From: Hoeflea sp. YIM 152468
Lineage (GTDB): Bacteria > Pseudomonadota > Alphaproteobacteria > Rhizobiales > Rhizobiaceae
Reading direction: 5' to 3'
Assembly (NCBI RefSeq): GCF_029210485.1
Contig: NZ_JARGET010000006.1
Span: 1-42,819, forward strand
Length of the DNA stretch: 42,819 nt
Each line of letters starts with the position of its first letter. The stretch's first letter is position 1. Below are positions 1 to 8,183 of the stretch, piece after piece. The translations under genes and the position numbers were made by a program. Under the pieces are notes generated by a model. The model was given only the letters and a program-made list of their open reading frames with translations. It searched no databases and had not been told where the DNA came from.

Positions 1-156
1 AAGGCGCAGTCGCATCTGAAAATCGGGTCGCCACACAAGAAGGCGCAGTCGCACCTGAAGATCGGTTCACCGCACAAGAAGGCGCAGTCGCATCAGAAGA
101 TCGGGTCACCGCACAACAAGCTCCAGTCCCATCGGAAGTCTGGTTCCTTGATCCTC
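1..156 (+). repeat. 39-bp tandem repeat, four units
   Basis: Four head-to-tail units of exactly 39 bp start at 1, 40, 79 and 118. The first three differ at only a few positions; the fourth has diverged strongly after its first bases. Unit length is a multiple of three, so the repeat is in register with the open frame and gains or losses of units would not shift it. The array probably continues to the left of the window. Confidence 0.85.
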
Positions 157-198
157 AAGCAGCCTGTGCTCCAGCAGCCTGCAATCAAACGCCCGTAA
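1..198 (+). CDS. C-terminal fragment of a lysine/histidine-rich protein with 13-residue repeats (5' truncated by window edge)
   Basis: An open frame enters from the left edge and stops at TAA 196-198. It reads as four 13-residue units, two exact copies of KAQSHLKIGSPHK, then KAQSHQKIGSPHN, then a decayed fourth unit, followed by a Gln/Pro-rich tail ending in IKRP. This frame was chosen because most codons end in G or C, as in the real genes of this window; the other open forward frame is poor in GC at third positions and would overlap the next gene by a long way. The stretch is very basic (Lys, His, Arg) and has no hydrophobic segment. I do not recognise the protein. A basic repetitive tail could bind nucleic acid or an acidic surface, but that is a guess. 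It might also be decayed non-coding repeat DNA. Confidence 0.45.
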   Translation, partial: KAQSHLKIGSPHKKAQSHLKIGSPHKKAQSHQKIGSPHNKLQSHRKSGSLILKQPVLQQPAIKRP

Positions 199-267
199 TT
201 GCGGCAAGGGCGGCCATCGCATCGCGCTTGCCGCCCACTCCCACGACACGAAGCATCGGAGAGCCCC

Positions 268-1305
268 ATGTCGCGCGCATTCTCGACGTCCCGCACTGTC
301 GCCACCGCTTTGTGGGGCAGTGCCATGGTGGTCTTCATGGTGGGTTTCCTGTCGGCGGCCACGGCGCTCGCCAGCGAGATCAAGACCAACCAATCCTACA
401 TCAGGGATGTGCTTGCCCCGGCTTCATTCGACATCAACCGTATCGACGACGTGTTCGATCACATCTTTTCCAGCCTGGACGGCGAGGTAACCGTCTATCC
501 GACGGAGAACTATTATTATTTCAAGTTCCTGCATGAGGGCGTGCCCTATGCCGGCAACTTCCGGCTCGATATTGCCGACCGGGACCAGGGCATCATCCAT
601 TTTGCCTATTTTTCGGAGAACAACCCGTTCACCGAGCAGGCGATTTCTCATCACCGGGCCTACAATTCCGAGTTCGGCGTCACCGTCGAGAAGAACGGCG
701 AGCTCGTCTACGCAGTGACGCGCAACGGCCGCACCGTGGTGTTTGAGCTCAACGATCTGCGCGGTGTTGAGCCGGCAGAACAGCAGATCGGGCCGGGAGA
801 GGTCTATCTCGGACCGGTGTTTGACGAGTCCGGTGTGCAGATGTTCTTGCTGTGGAACCCGGATTTGAAGATGTTCCTGTACATACTCGACGAGACCGTG
901 GCCTCGGAACAGCATTTCCAGTCGGATGTCTCAAGCCAGATCAAGATCGGTTATCGGTCCAGCTTTGCCTATTACGCCGACCGCTATCTCGATCGCTGGA
1001 TCCTGGTTGGGGTCCGGGCTGCCGAAACCATGCTCAACACCTATTTCGACGGCCCCTTCGACCAGCTTCCCGACAATTTCATCAAGGGCAACGCACTGGG
1101 TGAGGCGCTGGTGGCGCTCAGTCCCGAGGTCGAGGGACAGATCGACCGCCTTGGCAATTCCGAGGATTTGACGGGGCGGATGCTGGTTGACCCTTATGTG
1201 CTGTACGAGGAGGAGGCTGATCTTGCGCTGTTTGACGACTGTGCCGCAGCGGCGGTCGACACCGAGACCTACTATCCCTGTTTTGCAATCGGGCAGACCA
1301 AATAG
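268..1305 (+). CDS. secreted protein of unknown function, 345 aa
   Basis: The start is ATG 268, preceded by GGAGAG at a good distance; an upstream in-frame start at 199 would add a poorly composed extension in front of the signal peptide. The N-terminus is a clear Sec signal: a basic start (MSRAFSTSRT), a hydrophobic core ending in FLSAATALA, and a likely cut after ALA. The mature part is acidic and rich in aromatic residues (for example ENYYYFKF), with two cysteines near the C-terminus (DDCAAA and YYPCFA) that could form a disulfide in the periplasm. No catalytic motif or known domain is visible. It is alone on this strand: the next gene is convergent. Expected location is periplasm or cell surface; function unknown. 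Confidence 0.85.
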   Translation: MSRAFSTSRTVATALWGSAMVVFMVGFLSAATALASEIKTNQSYIRDVLAPASFDINRIDDVFDHIFSSLDGEVTVYPTENYYYFKFLHEGVPYAGNFRLDIADRDQGIIHFAYFSENNPFTEQAISHHRAYNSEFGVTVEKNGELVYAVTRNGRTVVFELNDLRGVEPAEQQIGPGEVYLGPVFDESGVQMFLLWNPDLKMFLYILDETVASEQHFQSDVSSQIKIGYRSSFAYYADRYLDRWILVGVRAAETMLNTYFDGPFDQLPDNFIKGNALGEALVALSPEVEGQIDRLGNSEDLTGRMLVDPYVLYEEEADLALFDDCAAAAVDTETYYPCFAIGQTK

Positions 1306-1405
1306 GCTGCCCCATAGGCTGCCCTGAGCCGGGTCGGGCCATGCAGGCCGATGGCGACCGGCGACCGGGCGGAAAGCGCCCATCCCGTCAGACCGTCAGC
1401 GCCGC

Positions 1406-1831
1406 TCAGAGCGCAGCGCGAATCTTGTCCGCATTGGCTTTCAGCACCGCGCCGTCTTCCATGGTTCCGGTGTGCGGCTTCATCGCCACGCCGTCAAAGC
1501 GCGGGATCACGTGCACATGCAGGTGGAACACCACCTGACCGCCCGCGGACTCGTTGAACTGCTGAACCGTCACCCCGTCGGCGCCGAACGCCTTGATCAC
1601 CGCCCGTGCCAGTCTTTGCGTGGTCTCCATCACCCGTGCCAGGCTGTCAGCCTCGACATCGAGAATATTGCGCGCCGGAGCCTTTGGGATCACCAGGCAG
1701 TGGCCGTCGCCACGCGGCATGATATCCATGATGGCCAGCGTGTGATCGTCCTCGTAAAGACGCTCTGCCGGCAGTTCGCCGCGCAGGATTTTCGCAAACA
1801 CATTGCTGTCGTCATAATGGGGTGCGGACAT
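1406..1831 (-). CDS. HIT family nucleotide-binding hydrolase
   Basis: This 141-residue protein has the histidine triad signature HLHVHV at about residues 103-108, following NESAGGQVVF; the middle His (about 105) is the expected nucleophile. The N-terminal part (NVFAKILRGELPAERLYEDD) is typical of Hint/HIT proteins, which hydrolyse nucleoside phosphoramidates or related nucleotide conjugates in the cytoplasm. Length matches the family. It is the last gene of a minus-strand group, 96 nt after the acyltransferase gene and convergent with the secreted-protein gene on the other side. The substrate cannot be read from the sequence. Confidence 0.93.
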   Translation of the reverse strand: MSAPHYDDSNVFAKILRGELPAERLYEDDHTLAIMDIMPRGDGHCLVIPKAPARNILDVEADSLARVMETTQRLARAVIKAFGADGVTVQQFNESAGGQVVFHLHVHVIPRFDGVAMKPHTGTMEDGAVLKANADKIRAAL

Positions 1832-1927
1832 CGACGGGCCTCCGGTTGTTTGTCTGCAGTCGTTGTATCGTGCACACCACGCGGGTCAAGCGTCCGGCGC
1901 AGGTCAGTCTGTGATTGCGTCCGGGCT

Positions 1928-3142
1928 TCAATCGCCCTTGCGAAACGGACCGTGTTCGCTCAGCACCTGGCCGATATGGGCCACGTCGCGCCGTTCCCGG
2001 TCGAGGTAGTCGGCCACCGCGCGCCGCAGTCCCGGGTGCTCGATATAATGGGCGGAATGGGTGGTGGCGGGCAGATAGCCGCGCGCCAGCTTGTGTTCGC
2101 CCTGTGCGCCGGCCTCGACCCGGGCCAGCCCCCTGGCGATGGCGAAATCGATCGCCTGATGATAGCAGACCTCGAAATGCAGGAACGGGTGGTCTTCGAT
2201 GCACCCCCAATGCCGGCCATAGAGGCAGTCGCCGCCGATGAAATTGATCGCGCCGGCAATGAACCGGCCGTCGCGCTCTGCCATCACCAGAAGCACGTCG
2301 TCAGCCATGCGTTCGCCGATCAACGAGAAGAAGGCGCGGGTGAGGTAGGGCCGTCCCCATTTGCGCCCGCCGGTGTCGATGTAGAACTGATAAAAGATGT
2401 CCCAGACACTCTCGGTCAGCTCCGAGCCCGTCAGCCAGACGATCTCGATGCCGTTTTCCAGCGCGGTCCGGCGCTCCTTCTTGAGCTGCTTGCGCTTGCG
2501 CGACGCCAGCGTGACGAGAAAATCCTCATAGCTGCGATAGTTTTCGTTGCGGAAATGGAACTGCTGGTCGGTGCGGTGCAGATAGCCCTCCGCCTCAAAG
2601 GCGGGGATCTCGGCTTCGGGCACGAAGGTGGCGTGCACCGATGACAGGCCCAATTGCGTGCACAGGGCCCGCCCGCCTGCGGCCAGGGCGCGCTGGCGGC
2701 TTGCCGCCCCCGCACCCGGCCTGACCATCAGCCGCGGACCTGTCGCCGGTGTGAACGGCGCGGCGCATTGCAGTTTCGGATAATAGCGCCCGCCAGCCCG
2801 TTCATAGGCATCTGCCCAGGCATGGTCGAACACATACTCCCCCATCGAATGGCTCTTGATGTAGGCCGGCATCGCCCCTTCAAGCGCGCCGTCCGGCGCC
2901 CGCAACACGATATGCCGTGGCAGCCAGCCGGTCTGTGCCGAGACCGAACCTGACTCCTCAAGCGAGGACAGAAAAGCGTGGCTTACAAAGGGGTTGTAGA
3001 CAGGTGCGGATTCGGCTTCCGAACCCCTTGATTCCGCCTGGCAAGCGCGGGAAGCCCCGCCTAGTCCGCCCCATTCGCGTTCTGTAACCGCCGATAGGCC
3101 GTCGATCGTCGACAGCGTGTGATCTGTAGTTTCAAACGTCAT
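1928..3142 (-). CDS. GNAT/FemAB-like N-acyltransferase of the COG3146 type
   Basis: This 404-residue protein matches my recollection of the COG3146 (formerly DUF482) family of predicted acyltransferases related to FemAB and GNAT enzymes. Recognisable parts are NPFVSHAFLSSLEESGSV near the N-terminus, a basic helix SRKRKQLKKERR, and the C-terminal block GRHWGCIEDHPFLHFEVCYY-like region with QAIDFAIARGLARVEAGAQG and EHKLARGY. The start ATG 3142 was chosen over an upstream in-frame start at 3259 because CGGAGC lies just before it and the upstream extension is low-complexity basic sequence. It lies 88 nt downstream of the phosphodiesterase gene and may be cotranscribed. The acyl donor and acceptor are unknown. 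Confidence 0.88.
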   Translation of the reverse strand: MTFETTDHTLSTIDGLSAVTEREWGGLGGASRACQAESRGSEAESAPVYNPFVSHAFLSSLEESGSVSAQTGWLPRHIVLRAPDGALEGAMPAYIKSHSMGEYVFDHAWADAYERAGGRYYPKLQCAAPFTPATGPRLMVRPGAGAASRQRALAAGGRALCTQLGLSSVHATFVPEAEIPAFEAEGYLHRTDQQFHFRNENYRSYEDFLVTLASRKRKQLKKERRTALENGIEIVWLTGSELTESVWDIFYQFYIDTGGRKWGRPYLTRAFFSLIGERMADDVLLVMAERDGRFIAGAINFIGGDCLYGRHWGCIEDHPFLHFEVCYHQAIDFAIARGLARVEAGAQGEHKLARGYLPATTHSAHYIEHPGLRRAVADYLDRERRDVAHIGQVLSEHGPFRKGD

Positions 3143-3230
3143 GAAGCTCCGTTTCCGACAGCCCGCGGCCGGTCTGTCTTCCAACGTATGATCGCCCCGC
3201 CGATTGGCAAGGGCAGGTCTGCGTGGGTGG

Positions 3231-3968
3231 TCACTCGTCGGTGATTGCGTCCGGATCAAATCCCTCGAAGGTCATCTGGTCGGCATGGGCGCGCGTCTGG
3301 GCGCGGGCCTGGCCATCCCGCACGGTCCAGGTGAGCACCGGAACGCCCTGCGCCCGCTGCGCCTCGATGAAGGCATTGGGCAGGTGATGCACGCAGTAGG
3401 AGATGAAATTCAATCCCAGCTGCATGGCTTCCTCATGCACGAAGAAGGATTCCGGCTTGACCCCTTCGGCGGTCAGGCCCAGCGGGCAGGTGGCGCCGCA
3501 GGCCTTCAGGTCGCGCAACAGGGCGTGATCGAAACTCATCAGCGCAACCTCGCCGTCATAGTCTTCCAGGCATTCGACCACGGCGTCGGCGAAACCGGCA
3601 TCGTCGCCGGGTCTGGCCTTGAGCTCGATGACCAGCGGCACTTGGCCCGCAATCTGCTTCAACAGCGCCGGCAGCGAGGGAACCCCATCTTTGGTTCCGC
3701 CGACCCTAAGTTGCGCCAGCTCCTGCGAGGTCCGTGCCCGCACATCGCCGGGCAGGCCGCACAGCCGTTCCAGATCATCATCGTGAAACACCACCGGAAC
3801 GCTGTCGGTGGCGATATGAAGGTCGCATTCAATGCCATAACCGGCCTCGACCGCCCGGGCGAAGGCGCTGGCGGTGTTTTCCCAGATGCTCTGGTTCATG
3901 TCGTGATAGCCGCGATGGGCGATGGGACGGGCTGAGAGCCAGCTCAGATCTGCGGGTTCCTTGGTCAT
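3231..3968 (-). CDS. ugpQ: glycerophosphodiester phosphodiesterase
   Basis: The protein (245 aa) is a TIM-barrel GDPD: AHRG at residues 17-20, WENT at 29-32, a metal-binding E-C-D at about 47-49, and VFHDDDLERL at about 60-69. His18 and His62 are the expected catalytic pair and Glu47/Asp49 bind the metal. It hydrolyses glycerophosphodiesters to glycerol-3-phosphate and an alcohol. No signal peptide is seen, so it is the short cytoplasmic UgpQ type. It starts 7 nt after the end of the RidA gene, so the two are very likely cotranscribed. The symbol follows the cytoplasmic class and is a family-level assignment. Confidence 0.93.
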   Translation of the reverse strand: MTKEPADLSWLSARPIAHRGYHDMNQSIWENTASAFARAVEAGYGIECDLHIATDSVPVVFHDDDLERLCGLPGDVRARTSQELAQLRVGGTKDGVPSLPALLKQIAGQVPLVIELKARPGDDAGFADAVVECLEDYDGEVALMSFDHALLRDLKACGATCPLGLTAEGVKPESFFVHEEAMQLGLNFISYCVHHLPNAFIEAQRAQGVPVLTWTVRDGQARAQTRAHADQMTFEGFDPDAITDE

Positions 3969-3975
3969 TTGAAGA

Positions 3976-4443
3976 TCACCGGATTTCGATCACGGCGTCG
4001 ATCTCGACCGCCGCGTTGAGAGGCAGACAGGCCATGCCGACAGCGGCGCGGGCATGCTTGCCGGCATCGCCAAGCATGTCGGCGATCAGGTTGGACGCGC
4101 CGTTGATGACCAGATGCTGCTCGGTGAAGGAGGGCTCGGAGGCGACAAACCCGCTGAGCTTGACCACCCGGACAATGCGCTCGAGATCGCCGCCCAGCGC
4201 GGCCTTGGCCTGGGCCAGGATGTTGATGGCACACAGCTCTGCGGCGCGCTGCCCTTCGGCGACATCGACATCGCGCCCGAGCAGCCCCTTGACCGCAAGA
4301 GCGCCGTCTTCCATCGGCAGCTGGCCCGAGATGAACAGCAGCGAACCGGTGATGACATAGGGCAGGTAATTTGCGGCCGGGGCGGCGGCTTGCGGAAGCA
4401 CGATGTTGCGGGCGGCCAGGCGGGATTGGACAGTGTCGGTCAT
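3976..4443 (-). CDS. RidA/YjgF family protein
   Basis: A 155-residue member of the RidA (YjgF/YER057c/UK114) superfamily, of the longer subgroup. Seen are FISGQLP near residue 38, a central INGASNLI segment, and the C-terminal ARAAVGMACLPLNAAVEIDA block; Arg132 aligns with the substrate-binding arginine of E. coli RidA and the following VEIDA matches its VEIEA-type strand. RidA itself deaminates reactive enamine/imine intermediates released by PLP enzymes; the longer paralogues often have unknown substrates. The start is ATG 4443, with TTGGAG directly upstream; an in-frame TTG at 4455 overlaps that ribosome-binding site and is unlikely. First gene of the minus-strand group and divergent from eipB. 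Confidence 0.9.
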   Translation of the reverse strand: MTDTVQSRLAARNIVLPQAAAPAANYLPYVITGSLLFISGQLPMEDGALAVKGLLGRDVDVAEGQRAAELCAINILAQAKAALGGDLERIVRVVKLSGFVASEPSFTEQHLVINGASNLIADMLGDAGKHARAAVGMACLPLNAAVEIDAVIEIR

Positions 4444-4570
4444 GAGAGGCTCCAAAATTCGTCTCTGTTAAGGCTGCGCAAGCGTTTTGCCAGATCCTGC
4501 AGATTCTGCCTCGCTTTTGCCTTCTCCGGTCATATAACATTGGCTTTGGATTCGACAGGAGAAAACCTTG

Positions 4571-5392
4571 ATGCGCATGCTTGCTATCGCGTCGCTCGCC
4601 ACATTGGCCCTTTCCACGGCAGCCACCCAGGCTCTGGCCGGACCGGCGACCCTGGCCTCGCACCGGGCGGTCTACGACCTGTCGCTCAAGGATGCGTCCG
4701 AACGCTCGGGCATTTCCGGCATGGTCGGGCGCATGGTCTACGAGTTCGGCGGCTCGGCCTGCGACGGCTACACGGTGAGCTTCCGCTTTGTCACCGAAAT
4801 CGCTTCAGGGGAGGTTTCGCGGGTCACCGATCAGCAGACCACCACATTCGAGGACATCCGCAACAAGACCTTTCGCTTTGTGACCCGCTCCTTTGTCGAT
4901 CAGAAGCTTGACCATGAGGTGCGCGGCTCGGCGCAAAAACACGGCGACGAGCTTGCGCTCGACATCGAGCAGCCGGAGAAAGTGACGCTCGACATCGCAC
5001 CGGCCTATTTCCCCACCGAACATATGATCGAATTGATCGGCAAGGCGCTTGAAGGCGAGCGGTTTTACCAGTCGCGCATCTATGACGGGTCGGATGCAGG
5101 CGACAAGGCGATGCTCACCACCACCATCGTGGGTGACAAGCAGCCGGTCGAAACCGGCGACGCGGAAGCCGGAAACGCCGGTGAGCTGGCCGATGACGCC
5201 TTCTGGCCGGTGTCGATGTCCTATTTCGAGGAAGCCGCCGAAGGCGACGGTCTGCCGGTCTACTCCATTGCCTTCAAGCTCTACGAGAATGGCGTCACCC
5301 GCGACCTGACCATGGATTATGGGGACTTCGTGCTCGAAGGCCGGCTGGCGCAGCTCGACATCTACGAACCGGCCCCGTGCGACGGGCCATGA
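4571..5392 (+). CDS. eipB: cell-envelope integrity protein EipB (DUF1849)
   Basis: A 273-residue periplasmic protein with a Sec signal peptide (MRMLAIASLATLALSTAATQALA, split here as a basic start, a hydrophobic core and ALA) and the family hallmark ASHRAVYDLSL right after it. Two conserved cysteines, one in GSACDGY and one in PAPCDG near the C-terminus, fit the long-range disulfide described for Brucella EipB, a beta-spiral protein needed for envelope integrity. The ribosome-binding site AGGAG lies about 8 nt before ATG 4571; a TTG three bases upstream is a less likely start. Divergent from ridA. The role is transferred from the Brucella homologue by family. Confidence 0.92.
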   Translation: MRMLAIASLATLALSTAATQALAGPATLASHRAVYDLSLKDASERSGISGMVGRMVYEFGGSACDGYTVSFRFVTEIASGEVSRVTDQQTTTFEDIRNKTFRFVTRSFVDQKLDHEVRGSAQKHGDELALDIEQPEKVTLDIAPAYFPTEHMIELIGKALEGERFYQSRIYDGSDAGDKAMLTTTIVGDKQPVETGDAEAGNAGELADDAFWPVSMSYFEEAAEGDGLPVYSIAFKLYENGVTRDLTMDYGDFVLEGRLAQLDIYEPAPCDGP

Positions 5393-5585
5393 AGCCGGTC
5401 GCCTCCGGTTTGCGGCGCGGGTTCAGGGGCGGTTTCGGGCCGCCGCTGCGGTAACCGGAAACGCTGCAACGCTGCGGCAATGGATGGACTGGGACGCCGG
5501 GGTGTGGCATCAGGCCCGCTTCCTGGCCGTCGGCGCCTATCGGCGAGCCTCATATTTCACCAGCAAACATAGTGGAGCAAACGCC

Positions 5586-6884
5586 ATGGCGGATGCGCTC
5601 GGGCTTGATTTCGGCACGACAAACACGGTGCTGGCGCAAGTGGCGCACGGCTCGGAGACCACGTCGATCGCCTTCGATTCTGCCGCAGGCCGCAGCGACA
5701 GCATGCGCACGGCGCTGTCCTTCATCAAGGACCCGCAGCTCGGCGCCAGTGCGCTGCAGGTGGAAGCCGGAGCGGCTGCCATCGGCGCCTTCATCGACAA
5801 TCCCGGCGAGTGCCGGTTTCTCCAATCGATCAAGACCTTCGCTGCCTCTTCGCTGTTCCAGGGCACGCTGGTGCATGCACGCCGGTTCCAGTTCGAGGAT
5901 CTGATGGAGGTCTTCCTCAAGCGGCTTGAGGCCTATGCGGGCGCTAACTGGCCGGCGTCGGTCAAGCGCATCGTCACCGGGCGGCCGGTGCATTTCGCCG
6001 GCGCCAACCCGGATCCGGCGCTGGCCATGCGGCGCTACAACGAAGCCTTGAGCCGCTTCGGCTTTCCGGAATTGCATTATGTCTATGAACCTGTGGCCGC
6101 GGCCTTCTACTTTGCCTGCAATCTTGACCGCGATGCGACCGTGCTGGTGGCCGATTTCGGCGGCGGCACCAGCGACTTTTCGCTGATCCGCTTCGCGCGC
6201 CAGGCTGGCCGCATCAGCGCCATTCCTGTCGGCCAGTCCGGCGTCGGTGTCGCCGGCGACCAGTTTGACGCGCGTCTGATCGATCATCTGGTCGCGCCGG
6301 AAATCGGCAAGGGCAGCCAGTTCAGGAGCTTCGGCAAGCGGCTTGATGTTCCGGCAAGCTACTACCGCAATTTCGCGCGCTGGAACCAGCTTTCAATTTT
6401 CAAGACCACCAGGGAATATGCCGACCTGAAGGCTTTGGTGCGGCAGGCGGTGGAGCCGGACAAGCTCGAACTGTTCATCGACCTGATCGAGCATGATGAA
6501 GGCTATCAGCTGCACCAGGCCGTCTCGGCAACGAAAATGGCGCTCTCCGGGCAGGACGAGGCGGAGTTCCGGTTTGCCCCGCTCGGCGCGGCCGGGGAGA
6601 AAACCGTCAGGCGGCAGGATTTCGAAAGCTGGATCCAGGCCGATCTCGCCCGCATCACCGGCGCACTCGACGACGTGCTCGACGAGGCCGGAACCAGCGC
6701 CGGTTCGGTGGACAAGGTCTTTCTCACCGGCGGCACCTCATTTGTGCCGGCAGTGCGCCGCATCTTCACCGAGCGCTTTGCCGCAGATCGCATCGAAACC
6801 GGCGGCGAACTGATCTCGATTGCCCATGGCCTGGCGCTGATTGGCGAGCGCGACGACATCGGCCAGTGGACTGTTCCGGAATGA
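5586..6884 (+). CDS. Hsp70-family chaperone-like ATPase, YegD type
   Basis: The protein (432 aa) is an actin/Hsp70-fold ATPase. Phosphate-1 motif LDFGTTNTV lies at about residues 6-14, EPVAAAFYF and VADFGGGTSDFSLIRF form the connect/phosphate-2 region near the middle, and FLTGGTSFVPAVRR is the adenosine motif near the C-terminus. There is no beta-sandwich substrate domain or lid of the DnaK kind, so it is the short YegD-like class, whose clients are unknown. The start ATG 5586 has GTGGAG upstream; longer in-frame starts would run back into the non-coding stretch after eipB. It precedes the peptide-modification locus but is separated from it by an AT-rich 148-nt gap, so I do not assign it to that locus. 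Confidence 0.92.
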   Translation: MADALGLDFGTTNTVLAQVAHGSETTSIAFDSAAGRSDSMRTALSFIKDPQLGASALQVEAGAAAIGAFIDNPGECRFLQSIKTFAASSLFQGTLVHARRFQFEDLMEVFLKRLEAYAGANWPASVKRIVTGRPVHFAGANPDPALAMRRYNEALSRFGFPELHYVYEPVAAAFYFACNLDRDATVLVADFGGGTSDFSLIRFARQAGRISAIPVGQSGVGVAGDQFDARLIDHLVAPEIGKGSQFRSFGKRLDVPASYYRNFARWNQLSIFKTTREYADLKALVRQAVEPDKLELFIDLIEHDEGYQLHQAVSATKMALSGQDEAEFRFAPLGAAGEKTVRRQDFESWIQADLARITGALDDVLDEAGTSAGSVDKVFLTGGTSFVPAVRRIFTERFAADRIETGGELISIAHGLALIGERDDIGQWTVPE

Positions 6885-7032
6885 GGGTGTCATCAACAAA
6901 GGCATAAAACAGCGCGAAATCAAAATGCTACTGTACCCAAGGTAGAATTGCTGGACGTCAGTCATGAAGTATTGTACTATATTAGCATCTTCGAAATAGA
7001 AATTGCATGAATAGGCTCGCCTGGAGTGTGTC
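6885..7032 (+). promoter_or_regulatory. AT-rich intergenic region carrying the likely promoter of the peptide-modification unit
   Basis: This 148-nt gap is clearly richer in A and T than the flanking genes. A TATATT hexamer at 6978-6983 and an overlapping TACTAT at 6975-6980 are possible -10 elements; the best upstream partner for the latter is TGGACG at 6952-6957 with a 17-nt spacer, a 4-of-6 match only. GGAG at 7023-7026 is the ribosome-binding site of the GTG start at 7033. The promoter call is weak; the base-composition change is plain. Confidence 0.35.
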
Positions 7033-8040
7033 GTGTTTTTGCCATTTACTACATTGCACGAAGTCATCGCGCTGGTTGATCGCACCATCGACAAGCGCCG
7101 GACACGTGCGGAGATGCTGCTCACCGAAATGTCATTCCGCGCTCACCCGGCTCTCCCCGCGCACGGCTATCTCGATCAGCTCGAAAGACTGCTCTTCTAC
7201 CCAGCGGAGCTGGGCGACGGTCTGATCGGCTCGACATGGTTCGGCATCTGGCTCGATACGCTGGGACGCTGGCACCAGACCCTGTCCGCGGCGCAAGGCG
7301 GGGCGTCGATGCTTCCGCCGCCGCTCGATCTTGATGCGCTGGAAGATCTGGCCGGCCGTTTCACCTTGCGTGAGGAGGCGGTGCCGGATTTCATCCGTGC
7401 GGTGGTTCCGCCCTCCCACAGCTTCCGCTGCCCAGTGAGGACCGGCGCGCCCCAAAGGCCCGGCGACAGGGGATGGGAAACCGCTTTGCATACCGCGATC
7501 GCCAGTGCCGATAACAAGGTGCCGGGGCTTGCCCGGGTCATCAACCGCTGCATCACCCATTTTCTCATCCTTGATGATGTCGCGTTCCGCTCCTGCTCAG
7601 CCGACCGCTACCTTGGTCTGGTTCTCTTGTCGACCAGTGACCAGAGCCTGATCGACATTGAGGAGTCGATCATCCACGAGTTGGGCCATCAGGTGCTCTA
7701 CCGGATTGAGTCCGATACCCCCTTGTTCAAGAGCAAGGACGGTGAGGAGACCTTGGTTCTGCCATGGTCCGGCAGCAAGAGAAACTATTTCGGCTTCCTT
7801 CATGCCTGCTATATCTATCTGATTTTGATGGAATATTATGAGAAGGCCGTGCAAATGCATCCGTTTGATCGGGACTTTTGCCGCGAACGGCTTGCTTTCA
7901 TCAAGAGCGGATTGGCGGGCGCCAGACCGATCTTGCTGGAGAGCGCGGATGTGCTGACCAGAGACGGTGTCGCGTTGCGCGACGCCATGGCCGGGCAGAT
8001 GTCCGATGCGCTCGTTCGCGGGGAGGTCGAAACCGCCTGA
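7033..8040 (+). CDS. HExxH-motif RiPP peptide-modification enzyme, putative 2-oxoglutarate-dependent peptide beta-hydroxylase
   Basis: A 335-residue soluble protein starting at GTG 7033 with GGAG six bases upstream; a stop in the same frame at 7012 excludes a longer ATG start. HELGH occupies residues 215-219 (context ESIIHELGHQVLYR), and 25-40 residues later comes LPWSGSKRNYFGFLHACY, which matches the P-W...R...G-x-L-H-G block that I recall from the family once called HEXXH-motif putative peptide modification protein. Members, some fused to radical SAM domains, are described as Fe(II)/2-oxoglutarate-dependent hydroxylases of RiPP precursors rather than proteases. His215, His219 and probably His257 (in GFLH) would bind the metal. 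The next two genes, a PqqD-like protein and a small peptide, fit that role. No signal peptide or membrane segment. Alternative: a zinc metallopeptidase, which the context makes less likely. Confidence 0.75.
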   Translation: MFLPFTTLHEVIALVDRTIDKRRTRAEMLLTEMSFRAHPALPAHGYLDQLERLLFYPAELGDGLIGSTWFGIWLDTLGRWHQTLSAAQGGASMLPPPLDLDALEDLAGRFTLREEAVPDFIRAVVPPSHSFRCPVRTGAPQRPGDRGWETALHTAIASADNKVPGLARVINRCITHFLILDDVAFRSCSADRYLGLVLLSTSDQSLIDIEESIIHELGHQVLYRIESDTPLFKSKDGEETLVLPWSGSKRNYFGFLHACYIYLILMEYYEKAVQMHPFDRDFCRERLAFIKSGLAGARPILLESADVLTRDGVALRDAMAGQMSDALVRGEVETA

Positions 8041-8183
8041 GGCATGTCGCGCTGAAATCGCTTCATTGGAACGGCGACGGACAGGCATTGGGTCAAACAG
8101 ATGCAGCGGGGTTTGCGCCGGTCGTTGGATGCGTGGCGCTGCAATCGCCGGCCTGCATCACTAACCAGGCAGGGAGTTGATTC

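Noticed and set aside
1-156. Regular 39-bp repeats as a CRISPR array
   Set aside because: The units are directly adjacent with no spacers, they are in register with an open frame, and no cas gene is near.
3-536. Second forward frame through the repeats (repeat unit EGAVAxEDRxTAQ) as the coding frame
   Set aside because: Its codons are poor in GC at third positions and it would overlap the well-supported secreted-protein gene by about 270 nt.
1302-1325. 12-bp tandem duplication ATAGGCTGCCC(C/T) at the end of the secreted-protein gene
   Set aside because: Only two short units, downstream of or across the stop codon; no functional meaning can be argued.
1472-2644. 390-residue plus-strand open frame opposite the HIT and acyltransferase genes
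   Set aside because: Antisense to two recognisable genes, without a ribosome-binding site.
5393-5585. Imperfect long hairpin after eipB (TCCGGTT 5404-5410 with AACCGGA 5453-5459)
   Set aside because: The stem has large interior mismatches and no T-run, so it is not supported as a terminator.
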